A program made the position numbers and the translations under genes. From the NCBI GenBank assembly GCA_049472395.1, contig JBLIRR010000003.1:62001-126000 (forward strand): a stretch of 64,000 bases of DNA, read 5' to 3'. Origin of the DNA: JBLIRR01 sp049472395 (lineage in GTDB: Bacteria > SZUA-182 > DTGQ01 > JBLIRR01). The notes beneath the pieces are model-generated. The model made no database searches and was not told the origin of the DNA. It saw only the letters and a list, made by a program, of their open reading frames with translations. Positions 33,974 to 43,412 of this stretch are shown here, piece by piece; the stretch's first letter is position 1, and each line of letters begins with the position of its first letter.

Positions 33974-36900
33974 ATGAAAAAGAAAACTTTCAAAATAGCA
34001 GATTCCTTCATATTAACCGGGGTCATACTAGGGATATTATTTTGGATCTCTCAATCAGCGTTATATACCTTCCTGTTTAATGGGAGATCTTTTATTGAAG
34101 CAATTTTGTATCCTACCACTCAAGAATTTTGGATAAGAACGGGCATCATCTCCATCTTGCTTATCATCGGGTGCTATATGCAATGGATAAGTTCCAAACG
34201 CCGATATACAGAAAAACAGATCCAAAAGGAGAGGGATAAAGCCCAAGAATATCTCGACGTTGCTGGCATTATGTATGTAGTTATAAATGAGGAAAAACAG
34301 GTGACCTATGTGAATAAGAAAGGCTGTGAGATCTTAGGGTACAGGGAAGAAGAGATTATTGGTTTAAATTGGTGCGATACATTTATCTCGGAAAGTGTAC
34401 GAGATGATATTGAAAGGCTTTTGGACAATATGATTTCTGGGAAAAGAAAACATGCAACCTATTTTGAATGCGCGGTAATCAATAAAAATAAAGGGGAAAA
34501 TATTATTGCATGGCACAATACGGTAATGAAAGAAAAAAAAGGTGCAGACACATCTATTTTATGTTTTGGAGAGGATATAACCAGTCGTACACTTACAGAA
34601 AAGGCTTTAAAAGAAAAAGAATTGAGGCTGAGGACTCTTTTTGAAGAAACACCTAATCCTATACTCGTGATTAATCAGAATCGCCGTTACATCGATGCCA
34701 ATTCTGCAGCGCTTCGCTTCTTAGAATGTTCACGCGAAGAGCTTATCACCAAATCAACGTGGGACTTTATACCCTATACCGATTCGGGGAGAAAAAAGTC
34801 TTATATTTTTCAAGGAAAACGTTCTCTTGAGATAGATTTTCTCGTAAAAGGGCACATAAAAACGCTCTTGCTTAATATTGTGCCTCTCAGCATATCAAAT
34901 CAAACGATCTCCTATTGTATAGGACAGGATATCACAGAAAGCAAATTAGCCAAAGAAGCGCTCCATAAAACGATCCCCATCCCCTCATATACATGGAAGA
35001 AAAAAGGTAATGATTTTATCCTGATAGATTTTAATGATGCAGCGAAGACCATAACAAACGGCAAGATAGCAGATTTTCTGGGCACATCAGTAAGGGAAAT
35101 GTATGCCGATATGCCAGATGTATTCGATCATTTCCATTACTGTTTTAAAGGAAAGACCTCTATAAAGCGCGAAGGCCTATTTAAATTAGGTTCCATAGGG
35201 GAAAGCAAATATTTCACCATAACATACGCCTTTGTTCCCCCTGATCTAGTAATGGTGCATACTGAAAATATTACCGAACGAAAAAAAGCCGAAGAGGAGT
35301 TGCAAAAAAGTGAGAAGAAATATCGCACTCTTTACTCTTCAATGAATGAGGGTGTTGCCTTACATAAAATACTTTACAGCAACACCGGCCAACCGATAGA
35401 TTATATTATTTTGGATGTGAACCAGGCATATGAAACAATTGTGGGAATAGAGAGAGTCAGGCTTATAGGGAAAAATGCTTCTGAGATATACAACTCTAAG
35501 CCCCCACCCTATCTAGATATCTATGCCAACGTTGCATCATCAGGGCATTCAACATCATTTGAAACATATTTCTCTCCCCTCGACAAATATTTAATCATCT
35601 CTGTTTTTTCTCCGGAGAAGGAGCAGTGTGCTACTGTTTTTACTGATATTAATAAACGCAAACAAATGGAAAAGGCGCTTATGGAATCGGAAGCCAAATA
35701 TTCAACCTTAGTGGAACAAGCAAGGGACGGAGTATTTATTGTACAAGATAAGCACCTGCAATTTTTGAACAAAGCCATGACAGAAATTACCGGTTATACA
35801 GCCCGTGAGCTCATAGGCCAGCCTTTTTCACATATATTAGCCCAAATCAGTAAGGAGCAAATAAGCCAAAGGTATAAATTACGCCTTGCCGGTGAAGAAG
35901 TTCCCTCCTGCTATGAGACAAAATTTAAATGTAAAGATAAAAGCGTTAAGGAAGTGGAAGTCTCTCTCGGGCTTATACACTATCATGGGAAACCAGCTGT
36001 AATGGGGATCGCCCGTAATATCAGCGAACGAAAGAAAATTCAAAAGGAATTACATAAAGCACAAAGGCTTGAATCGCTCGGGTTCCTTGCGGGTGGTATT
36101 GCCCATGATTTTAATAATTTATTAACCTCTATTATGGGCAATCTTTCACTTGCCGAACTTTACTCACATAACGGGGGGAACGTTATTGAAGTACTAAGTA
36201 AGGCAAAAAAAGCTTCCAATCAGGCCAAAATGCTCACTCAGCAATTGCTTACATTTTCAAAAGGTGGTGCGCCTATTAAGAAAGTAGCCTCTATTTCAAG
36301 CTTATTAAAAAACACAGCAAGTTTTACGCTGAGTAATTCTCAAATAAAATTGACACTATTAATTCCTGATGATCTATGGTGGATTAAAATTGATGAAGCA
36401 CAGATAGTCCAGACGATTCATAATTTGATTATTAATGCCGAACAGTCAATGAGTAAAGGGGGAACAATTACAATATCCGCTGAAAATATCACTATCGGCG
36501 TAAAAGATTGTGTACCTCTAAACGATGGTCACTATATAAAGATATCAATCACTGATGAGGGAAGCGGCATAAAGGAGGAGCACCTCTCAAAAATATTTGA
36601 CCCATATTTTACGACAAAACCGAAAGGAACCGGGCTAGGCCTTGCCATTACTTACTCTATTATAAAAAATCATGAAGGGCATATTATTGCGGAATCTGAG
36701 ATGGGTGTAGGAACGACTTTCCATATTTATCTTCCTGCCCTTGAGAAAAGGATTTTTAAAGAGCCAAAGCCGAAGAGGGAAATCGTCCGTCATAGCAAAG
36801 GGAACATTCTTTTAATGGATGATTATCAAAATCTTAGGGAGATGATCGGAGAGATGTTGGGATATCTCGGATATAATGTAAAGCATGCAAAAAATGGCTA

Positions 36901-37186
36901 TGAAGCAATTGCACTATTTAAAGACGCAAAAGATTCTCCACAGGCTTTCGATGCGGTTATATTAGATTTAACTGTGCCAGGGGGGGTAAGTGGGGAAGAA
37001 GTGATGAGGGAAATACTTCAGATAGATCCCACAGCTAAAGGGATAGTGTCAAGCGGTTACTCAAACAATCCTGTTATGTCAAAATTTAAACAATATGGTT
37101 TCTGCGGCGTAGTTGTGAAACCATATGGAATTACTGAACTGAGCGAGACATTAGATAAAGTAATAAATGGGGAAAAAGTATCGTAG
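33974..37186 (+). CDS. Hybrid sensor histidine kinase with multiple PAS domains and receiver
   Basis: The 1070-residue protein has two transmembrane helices (about residues 11-36 and 52-70), then about five PAS or PAS-like domains in a row (first from about 92, last about 575-690), a HisKA domain with GGIAHDFNNLL (His711), a HATPase domain (DEGSGIKEEHLSKIFDPYFT, then GTGLGLAITYSI) and a C-terminal receiver with Asp998 in AVILDLTVPGG. PAS junctions are marked by DITESK, NITERK and NISERK motifs. The two helices leave almost no periplasmic loop, so sensing is probably cytoplasmic, perhaps redox or ligand. It converges on a single-domain receiver gene, a likely partner. Confidence 0.9.
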   Translation: MKKKTFKIADSFILTGVILGILFWISQSALYTFLFNGRSFIEAILYPTTQEFWIRTGIISILLIIGCYMQWISSKRRYTEKQIQKERDKAQEYLDVAGIMYVVINEEKQVTYVNKKGCEILGYREEEIIGLNWCDTFISESVRDDIERLLDNMISGKRKHATYFECAVINKNKGENIIAWHNTVMKEKKGADTSILCFGEDITSRTLTEKALKEKELRLRTLFEETPNPILVINQNRRYIDANSAALRFLECSREELITKSTWDFIPYTDSGRKKSYIFQGKRSLEIDFLVKGHIKTLLLNIVPLSISNQTISYCIGQDITESKLAKEALHKTIPIPSYTWKKKGNDFILIDFNDAAKTITNGKIADFLGTSVREMYADMPDVFDHFHYCFKGKTSIKREGLFKLGSIGESKYFTITYAFVPPDLVMVHTENITERKKAEEELQKSEKKYRTLYSSMNEGVALHKILYSNTGQPIDYIILDVNQAYETIVGIERVRLIGKNASEIYNSKPPPYLDIYANVASSGHSTSFETYFSPLDKYLIISVFSPEKEQCATVFTDINKRKQMEKALMESEAKYSTLVEQARDGVFIVQDKHLQFLNKAMTEITGYTARELIGQPFSHILAQISKEQISQRYKLRLAGEEVPSCYETKFKCKDKSVKEVEVSLGLIHYHGKPAVMGIARNISERKKIQKELHKAQRLESLGFLAGGIAHDFNNLLTSIMGNLSLAELYSHNGGNVIEVLSKAKKASNQAKMLTQQLLTFSKGGAPIKKVASISSLLKNTASFTLSNSQIKLTLLIPDDLWWIKIDEAQIVQTIHNLIINAEQSMSKGGTITISAENITIGVKDCVPLNDGHYIKISITDEGSGIKEEHLSKIFDPYFTTKPKGTGLGLAITYSIIKNHEGHIIAESEMGVGTTFHIYLPALEKRIFKEPKPKREIVRHSKGNILLMDDYQNLREMIGEMLGYLGYNVKHAKNGYEAIALFKDAKDSPQAFDAVILDLTVPGGVSGEEVMREILQIDPTAKGIVSSGYSNNPVMSKFKQYGFCGVVVKPYGITELSETLDKVINGEKVS

Positions 37187-37197
37187 TGCGCCCCCTT

Positions 37198-37593
37198 TTA
37201 TGAACCACCATTTAACCAATAATTTATGGTATTTATCATCTTTGTTATAAACTCTTTCATATCAGTTGATTTCACGATGTAATCATTTGCCTTAAAATTT
37301 AAACACATATCTTTGTCTTTACTGCTATCGGAAGTGGTGAGTATCACTACGGGGATCATGCGAAATCTTTTATCCCCCTTGATTTTTTTCAGGACTTCTA
37401 TACCGTCAATCTTCGGAAGATTAATATCGAGGAGCACCAATTTCGGCAGACGGGGTGGCTCATTTTCAAAATACTCTATCGCCTTTTCCCCATCCCTGAG
37501 GCAAATAAGGTCCTCAGATCTCCCCCCAAGTTTGATCGCTCTGGAAATTAACTTCAGATGAATGACATTATCCTCGATTAATATTATACTCAT
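37198..37593 (-). CDS. Single-domain response regulator (CheY/Rcp1-like)
   Basis: The 131-residue protein is only a receiver: IILIEDNVIHLKLISRA, phosphoacceptor Asp in KLVLLDINLPKIDG, Thr in VILTTSDS and Lys in DYIVKSTDMKEF. The ERAIxxG- and EPPRLPKLVLLD-like spacing is that of the Rcp1 subgroup, which relays phosphate from PAS or phytochrome-type kinases. It has no output domain. The convergent hybrid kinase ends 11 bases away, so the two may work in one phosphorelay. Nothing in the 225 bases upstream of it is clearly a gene. Confidence 0.88.
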   Translation of the reverse strand: MSIILIEDNVIHLKLISRAIKLGGRSEDLICLRDGEKAIEYFENEPPRLPKLVLLDINLPKIDGIEVLKKIKGDKRFRMIPVVILTTSDSSKDKDMCLNFKANDYIVKSTDMKEFITKMINTINYWLNGGS

Positions 37594-37818
37594 ACTACAA
37601 CTACAACCTCGTAACGCTCCATTTGTACTGATAAGGTTAGAGAGAGAGCCACGCGATACAGGTTATTGAATGCCAGGTAATGTATTAAGAATGAAAATAT
37701 ATTCCTCTTAAGTCTTTGTTGTAAAATTAGGAAAATATGATTGTATTGTATCATTACATTAGGTCATCTGTCAAGAAAAATAGAGTATGCGTATGATTCG
37801 AATAAATAAAACCAGCGT

Positions 37819-38562
37819 CTATTCAACCTCAAAACTATTCTGGTTGTGACAGTCAATACACTTTTTGCCATATTCTCCTTCATGAACATCTTCATGGCAT
37901 ATATGACAGCTAAAATCAATACCCTTATATTTGACTGCCATACCTTTCCCTGTACCAAAATCAACAGTGCTTACCCTGTGACATTCATCGCAAGGTAAGA
38001 AAAGATGTTTACCCTTGGGACTTATCTTACCTGGCTTATGATTATAGGTGGGCACATTGAAACTGTCAACCTTGTGGCATGTATTACATTCTTTTCCAAG
38101 TTGACCTAAATGAACATCTTTATGACAATCAATGCATGATCGATCATCCAGAAGATAACTATCTCCTTTATGGCAGGCCTCACATCGCAGTAAGTCATGT
38201 TTTCCCCCAAGGGCCCAGCCAGTCGTGCTATGATCGAATGAGGCGATATCAAAATACGCAAGGTCATAGTTCTTCCCATGATGTTCGGAATGACAATCCG
38301 AACACATTTTCTCCTTATTCCCATGCAAACCGGAACTTGCTTCGTACTTGATTTTAATCATTGTATGACAGTCTAGACATTTTTTATTATCAAGCCTTTT
38401 GCCTTGGGTATGGCAGGCATCACACTTACCCTCTTTATCAAAATTCTCATGAGCATACGATAACGCTCCGGGAGAGAAAAGTCTTATCCATCGTATATGA
38501 AAAGCCGCATAAAAGAGAGAAATAATTATAATTATTAAAAAAATAAGTACAAACTTTTTCAT
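37819..38562 (-). CDS. Nine-heme c-type cytochrome, membrane-anchored or secreted
   Basis: The 247-residue protein starts with a hydrophobic helix (about residues 4-22) and then has nine CXXCH motifs: CDACH, CLDCH, CSDCH, CEACH, CIDCH, CNTCH, CDECH, CHICH and CIDCH. The spacing and the HxxHHG and HxxxL(x)GKH patterns resemble cytochrome c7/c3-type multihemes. No signal peptidase site is obvious, so it may stay anchored and face the periplasm. It is the last gene of the redox operon, 14 bases after the cytochrome b-like gene, and is the natural electron acceptor of that membrane protein. It could pass electrons to the large cytochromes encoded at 8-19 kb. Confidence 0.92.
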   Translation of the reverse strand: MKKFVLIFLIIIIISLFYAAFHIRWIRLFSPGALSYAHENFDKEGKCDACHTQGKRLDNKKCLDCHTMIKIKYEASSGLHGNKEKMCSDCHSEHHGKNYDLAYFDIASFDHSTTGWALGGKHDLLRCEACHKGDSYLLDDRSCIDCHKDVHLGQLGKECNTCHKVDSFNVPTYNHKPGKISPKGKHLFLPCDECHRVSTVDFGTGKGMAVKYKGIDFSCHICHEDVHEGEYGKKCIDCHNQNSFEVE

Positions 38563-38576
38563 CTATACATACTCCC

Positions 38577-39455
38577 CTATACTATCCAACTGTATCCCCA
38601 GTAAAGAGTCACACCGATATGGAGAAACATAATTATAAACATAATATAGCTGAAAATCTTATGAATGATAACCCACTTATCCAAGATGGATAAATATAAA
38701 TTAAGAGTTGAAATAGTATCTATTTCCCGCAAGCGTTTAATAAGCTCGGTAGCCCATCGCTGGATTTCTTCATAGTCAGGGGCTCCTGCCTGTCCATATC
38801 GTTCATCTATCTCTGCAAAGAGCTTATTTACCTCTCTTTTTATCACTGTCCATTGCCTGAATGTTTCTATGGGGCCATGGCTTGTGGGAAATCCCGGGTG
38901 ATGAAGTTCCAGAACGTTTTTAATAACCGGAGAATATACACTCGCCTCCCTTAAATCTTTCTCAATAAAAATGTCTATCGTATGCAGTAACTCATACTTT
39001 TTTGAGATATTAAAAAACGCATACCCAAAAATTACTCTCCCGAAAATACCCGAGAGAACTACTATTACCATACTCCAAAAGGCTATACCAATGATACCAT
39101 TGAACTTAAGCGCTGAGTGAAACAAGATGAGAAGAGGACCTAATATACCCAAAAAAATATGTATCTCAAGCCACATTGAGAGGGTACCGAAACATTCAAG
39201 GAATTCAAATCTTTTCCTGAAAAAATAGAGCAGATAACAAAGAAGCATCAAGACAGAGCCGACAATCCCCAGGCCATGACCAATAGTGCCGGAGGGTTTA
39301 TGGGTTTCGTGTAAAGATGTGTGGTGCCTTGCATACTGAGGCACTGATAAATAGGGTCTATATGAAAAATACAAAAAAATTGCAATACACAGTACAAGGA
39401 GAATCCACACGATGCGAAAAACTAGAATATTTTTGTTGCTCATCTGTTTTGTCAT
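38577..39455 (-). CDS. Cytochrome b-like membrane protein
   Basis: The 292-residue protein has about five transmembrane helices (roughly residues 10-28, 58-79, 92-115, 120-148 and 265-288) and a soluble region of about 110 residues before the last. His residues lie inside or at the edge of helices: TIGHGLGIVG, LEIHIFLGILG, LILFHSAL, IIHKIFSYIM and FLHIGVTLYW. Such paired membrane His residues can bind two hemes b. Its position between an NAD(P)H-linked iron-sulfur protein and a nine-heme cytochrome suggests it carries electrons across the membrane. The start overlaps the upstream gene by four bases. I know no exact family name, and heme binding is inferred. Confidence 0.65.
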   Translation of the reverse strand: MTKQMSNKNILVFRIVWILLVLCIAIFLYFSYRPYLSVPQYARHHTSLHETHKPSGTIGHGLGIVGSVLMLLCYLLYFFRKRFEFLECFGTLSMWLEIHIFLGILGPLLILFHSALKFNGIIGIAFWSMVIVVLSGIFGRVIFGYAFFNISKKYELLHTIDIFIEKDLREASVYSPVIKNVLELHHPGFPTSHGPIETFRQWTVIKREVNKLFAEIDERYGQAGAPDYEEIQRWATELIKRLREIDTISTLNLYLSILDKWVIIHKIFSYIMFIIMFLHIGVTLYWGYSWIV

Positions 39456-40660
39456 TTTTTTTGCTCTACCTCTTCTTCAAGTGATTGCCTTAAAAGTTCT
39501 TTTAATTCGATATTGACCGATCCTTTATGCTTCGCAAGATAGTCCTCGATAGTCATGACTTTTAAGGCCCCTGTCGGACAGTTAATGATACACGCTCTAT
39601 TAGAATAACCAGCACAGCTATCACATTTTACTGCCATTGTAGCCCGGCTTTTTCTGATCTTTTCATCTATATATTCCAATGTAATAGCACCCGTTGGACA
39701 TATTTTTGCACACTCACCGCAGCCGGTGCACGCATCTGTAAGCTCCATAAAGGGAGGGCCTACTTTTCTCTTATGCCCCCTTCCTAAATACCCAATTGCA
39801 GAAGCGCCCATGACCTCCTCACACACCCTGACACATAATCCGCAAAGGGTACATTTATCTTCAGGATCTCTCAATTTAAAATGTATGTCTTCCACTCCCA
39901 TCTCTTGTGCCATTTCTTTGAGCTTATCAGTTTCAGGACACTTTGCGATTAAAAGCTCCAATATCATTCTTCGTGCTTTAATCACCCTATCAGTAGCAGT
40001 TCGGACAACAATATCTTTAGTAATAGGAAACATGCAGGATGGATGGAGCTTGGTTGTTTTTCCTTGTGTCACTTCCACAAGACATATACGGCATGCCCCT
40101 AATGCAGTCACAGAGGGATGATAGCAGAGTGTAGGTATATATATGCCATATCGGCTCGCCACGTCTAAAATGGTTTCCCCCTTCTGTCCCACGACCTTTT
40201 GATCATCCATATAAAATTGCACGAGGGTATCCACAGGTCTATATTCTAATATGACCTTTTCCTGCTCCATGGGCCCTTGCCTTAGGCAGTCTCGCACCAC
40301 GCCGGGTAGACGCTTAAAATAATCCTCTGTTTTTATCACACATTTTGTCGCGCCTTGGTTAAGGGCCTTTATCCCGAGTTCTTCATACCTATAACTTATA
40401 AGCATAATTATAGGCTTATTAAACTTATACTTATCTCGTATAATGGGTAATGCTTCAATGCCGTTTATTTCAGGCAGATCATAGTTAATAATTATTAAAT
40501 TATATACATTCCCTGCTGCGAACCGATCAAAGCACTCCTGTGCTCTTGAGACAGGATCAATCACAATCGAGTCATCAAACTCCTGCAACTCTTTTTTGAT
40601 TAAACTGGCATGGGTAGGATCATCCTCCACGAGTAAAATAGTATTCCTCTTCTTTTCCAT
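39452..40660 (-). CDS. Receiver-domain/HoxU-like (NuoG N-terminal) iron-sulfur fusion protein
   Basis: The 402-residue protein joins two domains not normally found together. Residues 1-125 are a receiver with the acidic pair in LLVEDDP, Ser89 and Lys110, but the phosphoacceptor is Asn59 (LIIINYDLP). Residues 130-220 are a [2Fe-2S] plant-type ferredoxin (TLCYHPSV, GACRICLVEV, LHPSC). Then come CTLCGLCVRVC, CTGCGECAKICPTG and CDSC...CIINCPTG, for about three [4Fe-4S] clusters; the region that in NuoG holds the His-Cys3 cluster has only one Cys. There is no H-cluster or molybdopterin domain. I start at 40660 because AAGGAG abuts the ATG at 40669. It is probably the electron wire from the NuoEF-like pair. 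Confidence 0.9.
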   Translation of the reverse strand: MEKKRNTILLVEDDPTHASLIKKELQEFDDSIVIDPVSRAQECFDRFAAGNVYNLIIINYDLPEINGIEALPIIRDKYKFNKPIIMLISYRYEELGIKALNQGATKCVIKTEDYFKRLPGVVRDCLRQGPMEQEKVILEYRPVDTLVQFYMDDQKVVGQKGETILDVASRYGIYIPTLCYHPSVTALGACRICLVEVTQGKTTKLHPSCMFPITKDIVVRTATDRVIKARRMILELLIAKCPETDKLKEMAQEMGVEDIHFKLRDPEDKCTLCGLCVRVCEEVMGASAIGYLGRGHKRKVGPPFMELTDACTGCGECAKICPTGAITLEYIDEKIRKSRATMAVKCDSCAGYSNRACIINCPTGALKVMTIEDYLAKHKGSVNIELKELLRQSLEEEVEQKK

Positions 40661-40679
40661 TCTTCCCATCTCCTTCCTC

Positions 40680-42542
40680 TTACTCTACCTCAACTGCCTT
40701 GACAGGACAGGATTGAAAACATATGCCACATTTGATGCATTTTGATTGATCAATTTCATGTGGCTTTTTCTTCTCCCCACTAATAGCCTTCTTCGGACAT
40801 TGACGTGCGCATTTCGTGCATCCTATGCATTTATCTTTATCAATCGTATAAGTAATCAAGGCCTTGCACACCTTAGCCGGACATCGTTTATCTTTAATAT
40901 GGGCCAAATATTCATCTTCAAAATGTCGTATGGTTGATAATACAGGATTAGGGGAGGTTTGGCCCAAGGCACAGAGGGCCGCATCTTTAATCACAACGGC
41001 AAGTTCCATTAACACCTCTAAGTCCCTCAATGTACCTTTACCCTCAGTTATTCGGGTCACAAGGTCAAGCATTTGGGTAATCCCCTCCCTGCAGGGAACA
41101 CATTTGCCGCATGACTCTTCCTCCAAAAAGGAGAGAAAATAGCGGGCAATATCAACCATACAGCTGTTTTCATCCATAACGATCATACCGCCTGACCCCA
41201 TCATGGACCCTACCTCTGAAAGACGATCAAAATCAATTGCAAGATCAAGCATGCTTTCAGGAATACAGCCCCCTGATGGTCCGCCTGTCTGGACAGCCTT
41301 ATATTTTTTCCCCCCTCGTATACCACCGCCAATATCATACACAATTTGTCTGAGCGTCGTTCCCATGGGAACCTCTACTAATCCGGTATTGTTAATCTTG
41401 CCAACAAGGGAAAACACCTTTGTACCTTTGCTTCCTTCCGTGCCGATGCTGGAAAACCACTCTGCACCTCTATCAAGGATAATGGGTATATTCCCAAAGG
41501 TTTCAACATTATTTATTAACGTAGGCTTACCCCATAATCCCATCTGAGCCGGAAAGGGTGGCTTAGGTTTCGGGGTTCCTTCCCTGCCCTCAAGTGAGGC
41601 AATTAATGCTGTCTCTTCACCACACACAAACGCACCGCTTCCTTTATTTATGAAAATCTCAAATCCGAATCCCGAGCCTAAAATATTATCTCCCAATAAG
41701 TTATATTCACGTGCCTTATTAATGGCAATCGTCAGATTATGGATCGCCAGTGGATATTCTGCCCTTACATACACATACCCCTCATGTGCTCCGATAGCTT
41801 TTCCCGCAATTATCATTCCTTCAACGATCGAAAAAGGATTGCCTTCCAGGATGCTTCTATCCATGTATGCTCCAGGGTCACCTTCATCTGCATTACACAC
41901 CACGTATTTTATATCCCCCGGGCTCTGTGCGGCAAATTTCCATTTTAATCCTGTTGGAAATCCTCCCCCTCCCCTGCCCCTGAGACCCGATCGTTCAATT
42001 TCATCTATAATTTCCGAGGATCGTAATTCAAAAAGGGCCTTTGATAAGGCAGCAAATCCATTAAAGACCAAATAATCTTCTATGGATGTGGGATCAATAT
42101 GCCCATTATTTCTCAGAACAATTCTCTGCTGTCCCTTATAAAAGGGAATATCTTTCTCATAGACAATTACCTTTCCAGTGGCCGGATCTTTATAGAGAAG
42201 CCTGTTCACAATTTTCCCCTTCTGGATCGTCTCTTCAATAATTTCCTTTGTATCTTCTACTGAGACACTTTTATAGAATATTCCCTGCGGTCGAATGACA
42301 ACGAGAGGGCCCAACTCACAAAAGCCATGGCACCCTGATGTCAAAATGCGCACTTTATCATCAATGCCTTTTTCAGAAAGATCTTTTTCAAATGAAGAAA
42401 TTACTTTTTCACAATTATACGCACGACACCCGGTACCCCCGCAAATAATAATGCATGGTTTATTTAAATCTGTTTCTTTATTAATACTTTGTCTTAGTTC
42501 TCTTAACTGTCTCGATGACTCTAGCCTCACAGCCATACACAC
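40680..42542 (-). CDS. NuoF/HydB-like NAD(P)H-oxidising flavoprotein
   Basis: The 620-residue protein has the three-part design of HydB/HndC. An N-terminal thioredoxin-like [2Fe-2S] domain (IICGGTGCRAYNC, SGCHGFCELG) is followed by the NuoF core with the NADH/FMN segments GLRGRGGGGFPTG and DEGDPGAYMDRS, and the N3 cluster motif ESCGKCVPCREG. The C-terminal 60 residues hold two ferredoxin motifs, CIGCTKCARQCP and CIKCGICFQSCP. It oxidises or reduces NAD(P)H on FMN. Proteins with this extended layout belong to soluble bifurcating hydrogenases and relatives, whereas complex I NuoF lacks both ends. It lies between the NuoE-like and receiver-fusion genes. Confidence 0.92.
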   Translation of the reverse strand: MCMAVRLESSRQLRELRQSINKETDLNKPCIIICGGTGCRAYNCEKVISSFEKDLSEKGIDDKVRILTSGCHGFCELGPLVVIRPQGIFYKSVSVEDTKEIIEETIQKGKIVNRLLYKDPATGKVIVYEKDIPFYKGQQRIVLRNNGHIDPTSIEDYLVFNGFAALSKALFELRSSEIIDEIERSGLRGRGGGGFPTGLKWKFAAQSPGDIKYVVCNADEGDPGAYMDRSILEGNPFSIVEGMIIAGKAIGAHEGYVYVRAEYPLAIHNLTIAINKAREYNLLGDNILGSGFGFEIFINKGSGAFVCGEETALIASLEGREGTPKPKPPFPAQMGLWGKPTLINNVETFGNIPIILDRGAEWFSSIGTEGSKGTKVFSLVGKINNTGLVEVPMGTTLRQIVYDIGGGIRGGKKYKAVQTGGPSGGCIPESMLDLAIDFDRLSEVGSMMGSGGMIVMDENSCMVDIARYFLSFLEEESCGKCVPCREGITQMLDLVTRITEGKGTLRDLEVLMELAVVIKDAALCALGQTSPNPVLSTIRHFEDEYLAHIKDKRCPAKVCKALITYTIDKDKCIGCTKCARQCPKKAISGEKKKPHEIDQSKCIKCGICFQSCPVKAVEVE

Positions 42543-42569
42543 TCTCCTCAGCTTGTTGAATGTAATACA

Positions 42570-43412
42570 CTATTTGAATTTATCTAATATCGAAGTAAGC
42601 TTATCAGGGGTCATCTTACCAAAATATTCTTCATCAACAACAATAACAGGCCCCAACGCGCACGCCCCCAAACAATTCACACTCTCAAGGGTAAATCGCT
42701 GATCTTCTGTAGTCTGACCCGATTTAATTTTTAATCTCCGCTGAAGTTCCTCTAAAATCCTTCCAACTCCACGCACATGACACGCGGTTCCTAAGCACAC
42801 CTTAATTGTATGTCTCCCCCTCGGCACCAAACTAAAGGCATTATAAAATGTGGCAACCGCATATACCCGGCTTAAAGGGATATTCATCTTTGAGGCAACA
42901 TAAATTAATGTCTCTTTTGGAAGATAATTATATTCTACCTGCACATCTTGTAATACCCCCATCAAGGAATGCCTTCCCCGAGGATACCCCTCGATAATTT
43001 TAGAGACCTTACCAAAATCAATAGCCACACCCTCATCCGTAACCTGCTTTTCTTTTGGGGGCATAAAAAAGGAGACCATTTTCTGGAAGAAAGATGGTTG
43101 ATATTCCTTTCCGGAAAACAGGAGTATTGCCTTATAAGGACACGCCCGGACACATAAGCCGCATCCTACGCAATTCTCCGTGACAACGACATGTCCCTCC
43201 TTATCCCGCTCTAAGCCATTACGATTACAGGCCTGCATACATTTAGGGTCCCTGCAGATTCTACATAGACTCGGGACAAGACTTATGCCTATTAATGCAG
43301 AACCTTCGCGCCTGTGTCTCGAAATATCCTTGTGTCGTCGTTCGCATGCCGCAATACAATTACCACAATTAAGACATTGTTTAATATCACTGATTACTAT
43401 TTCTTCGCCCAC
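42570..43412 (-). CDS. Ferredoxin-NuoE fusion protein
   Basis: The 280-residue protein starts with a HycB/CooF-like polyferredoxin (QCLNCGNCIAACERRH, LCRICRDPKCMQACN, CVGCGLCVRACP), about 105 residues with three candidate [4Fe-4S] sites. After a short linker comes a complete NuoE/HydC domain with the thioredoxin-like [2Fe-2S] ligands in VCLGTACHVRG and NCLGACALGP. NuoE normally has no such ferredoxin in front. The extra clusters could accept electrons from ferredoxin or another partner. It is the first gene of the redox operon, after a 360-base gap that separates it from the complex I genes. Confidence 0.9.
   Translation of the reverse strand: MGEEIVISDIKQCLNCGNCIAACERRHKDISRHRREGSALIGISLVPSLCRICRDPKCMQACNRNGLERDKEGHVVVTENCVGCGLCVRACPYKAILLFSGKEYQPSFFQKMVSFFMPPKEKQVTDEGVAIDFGKVSKIIEGYPRGRHSLMGVLQDVQVEYNYLPKETLIYVASKMNIPLSRVYAVATFYNAFSLVPRGRHTIKVCLGTACHVRGVGRILEELQRRLKIKSGQTTEDQRFTLESVNCLGACALGPVIVVDEEYFGKMTPDKLTSILDKFK

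Noticed and set aside
37819..43412. An electron-bifurcating FeFe hydrogenase operon
   Set aside because: NuoE- and NuoF-like subunits suggest it, but no H-cluster motifs are present in the third subunit or nearby.
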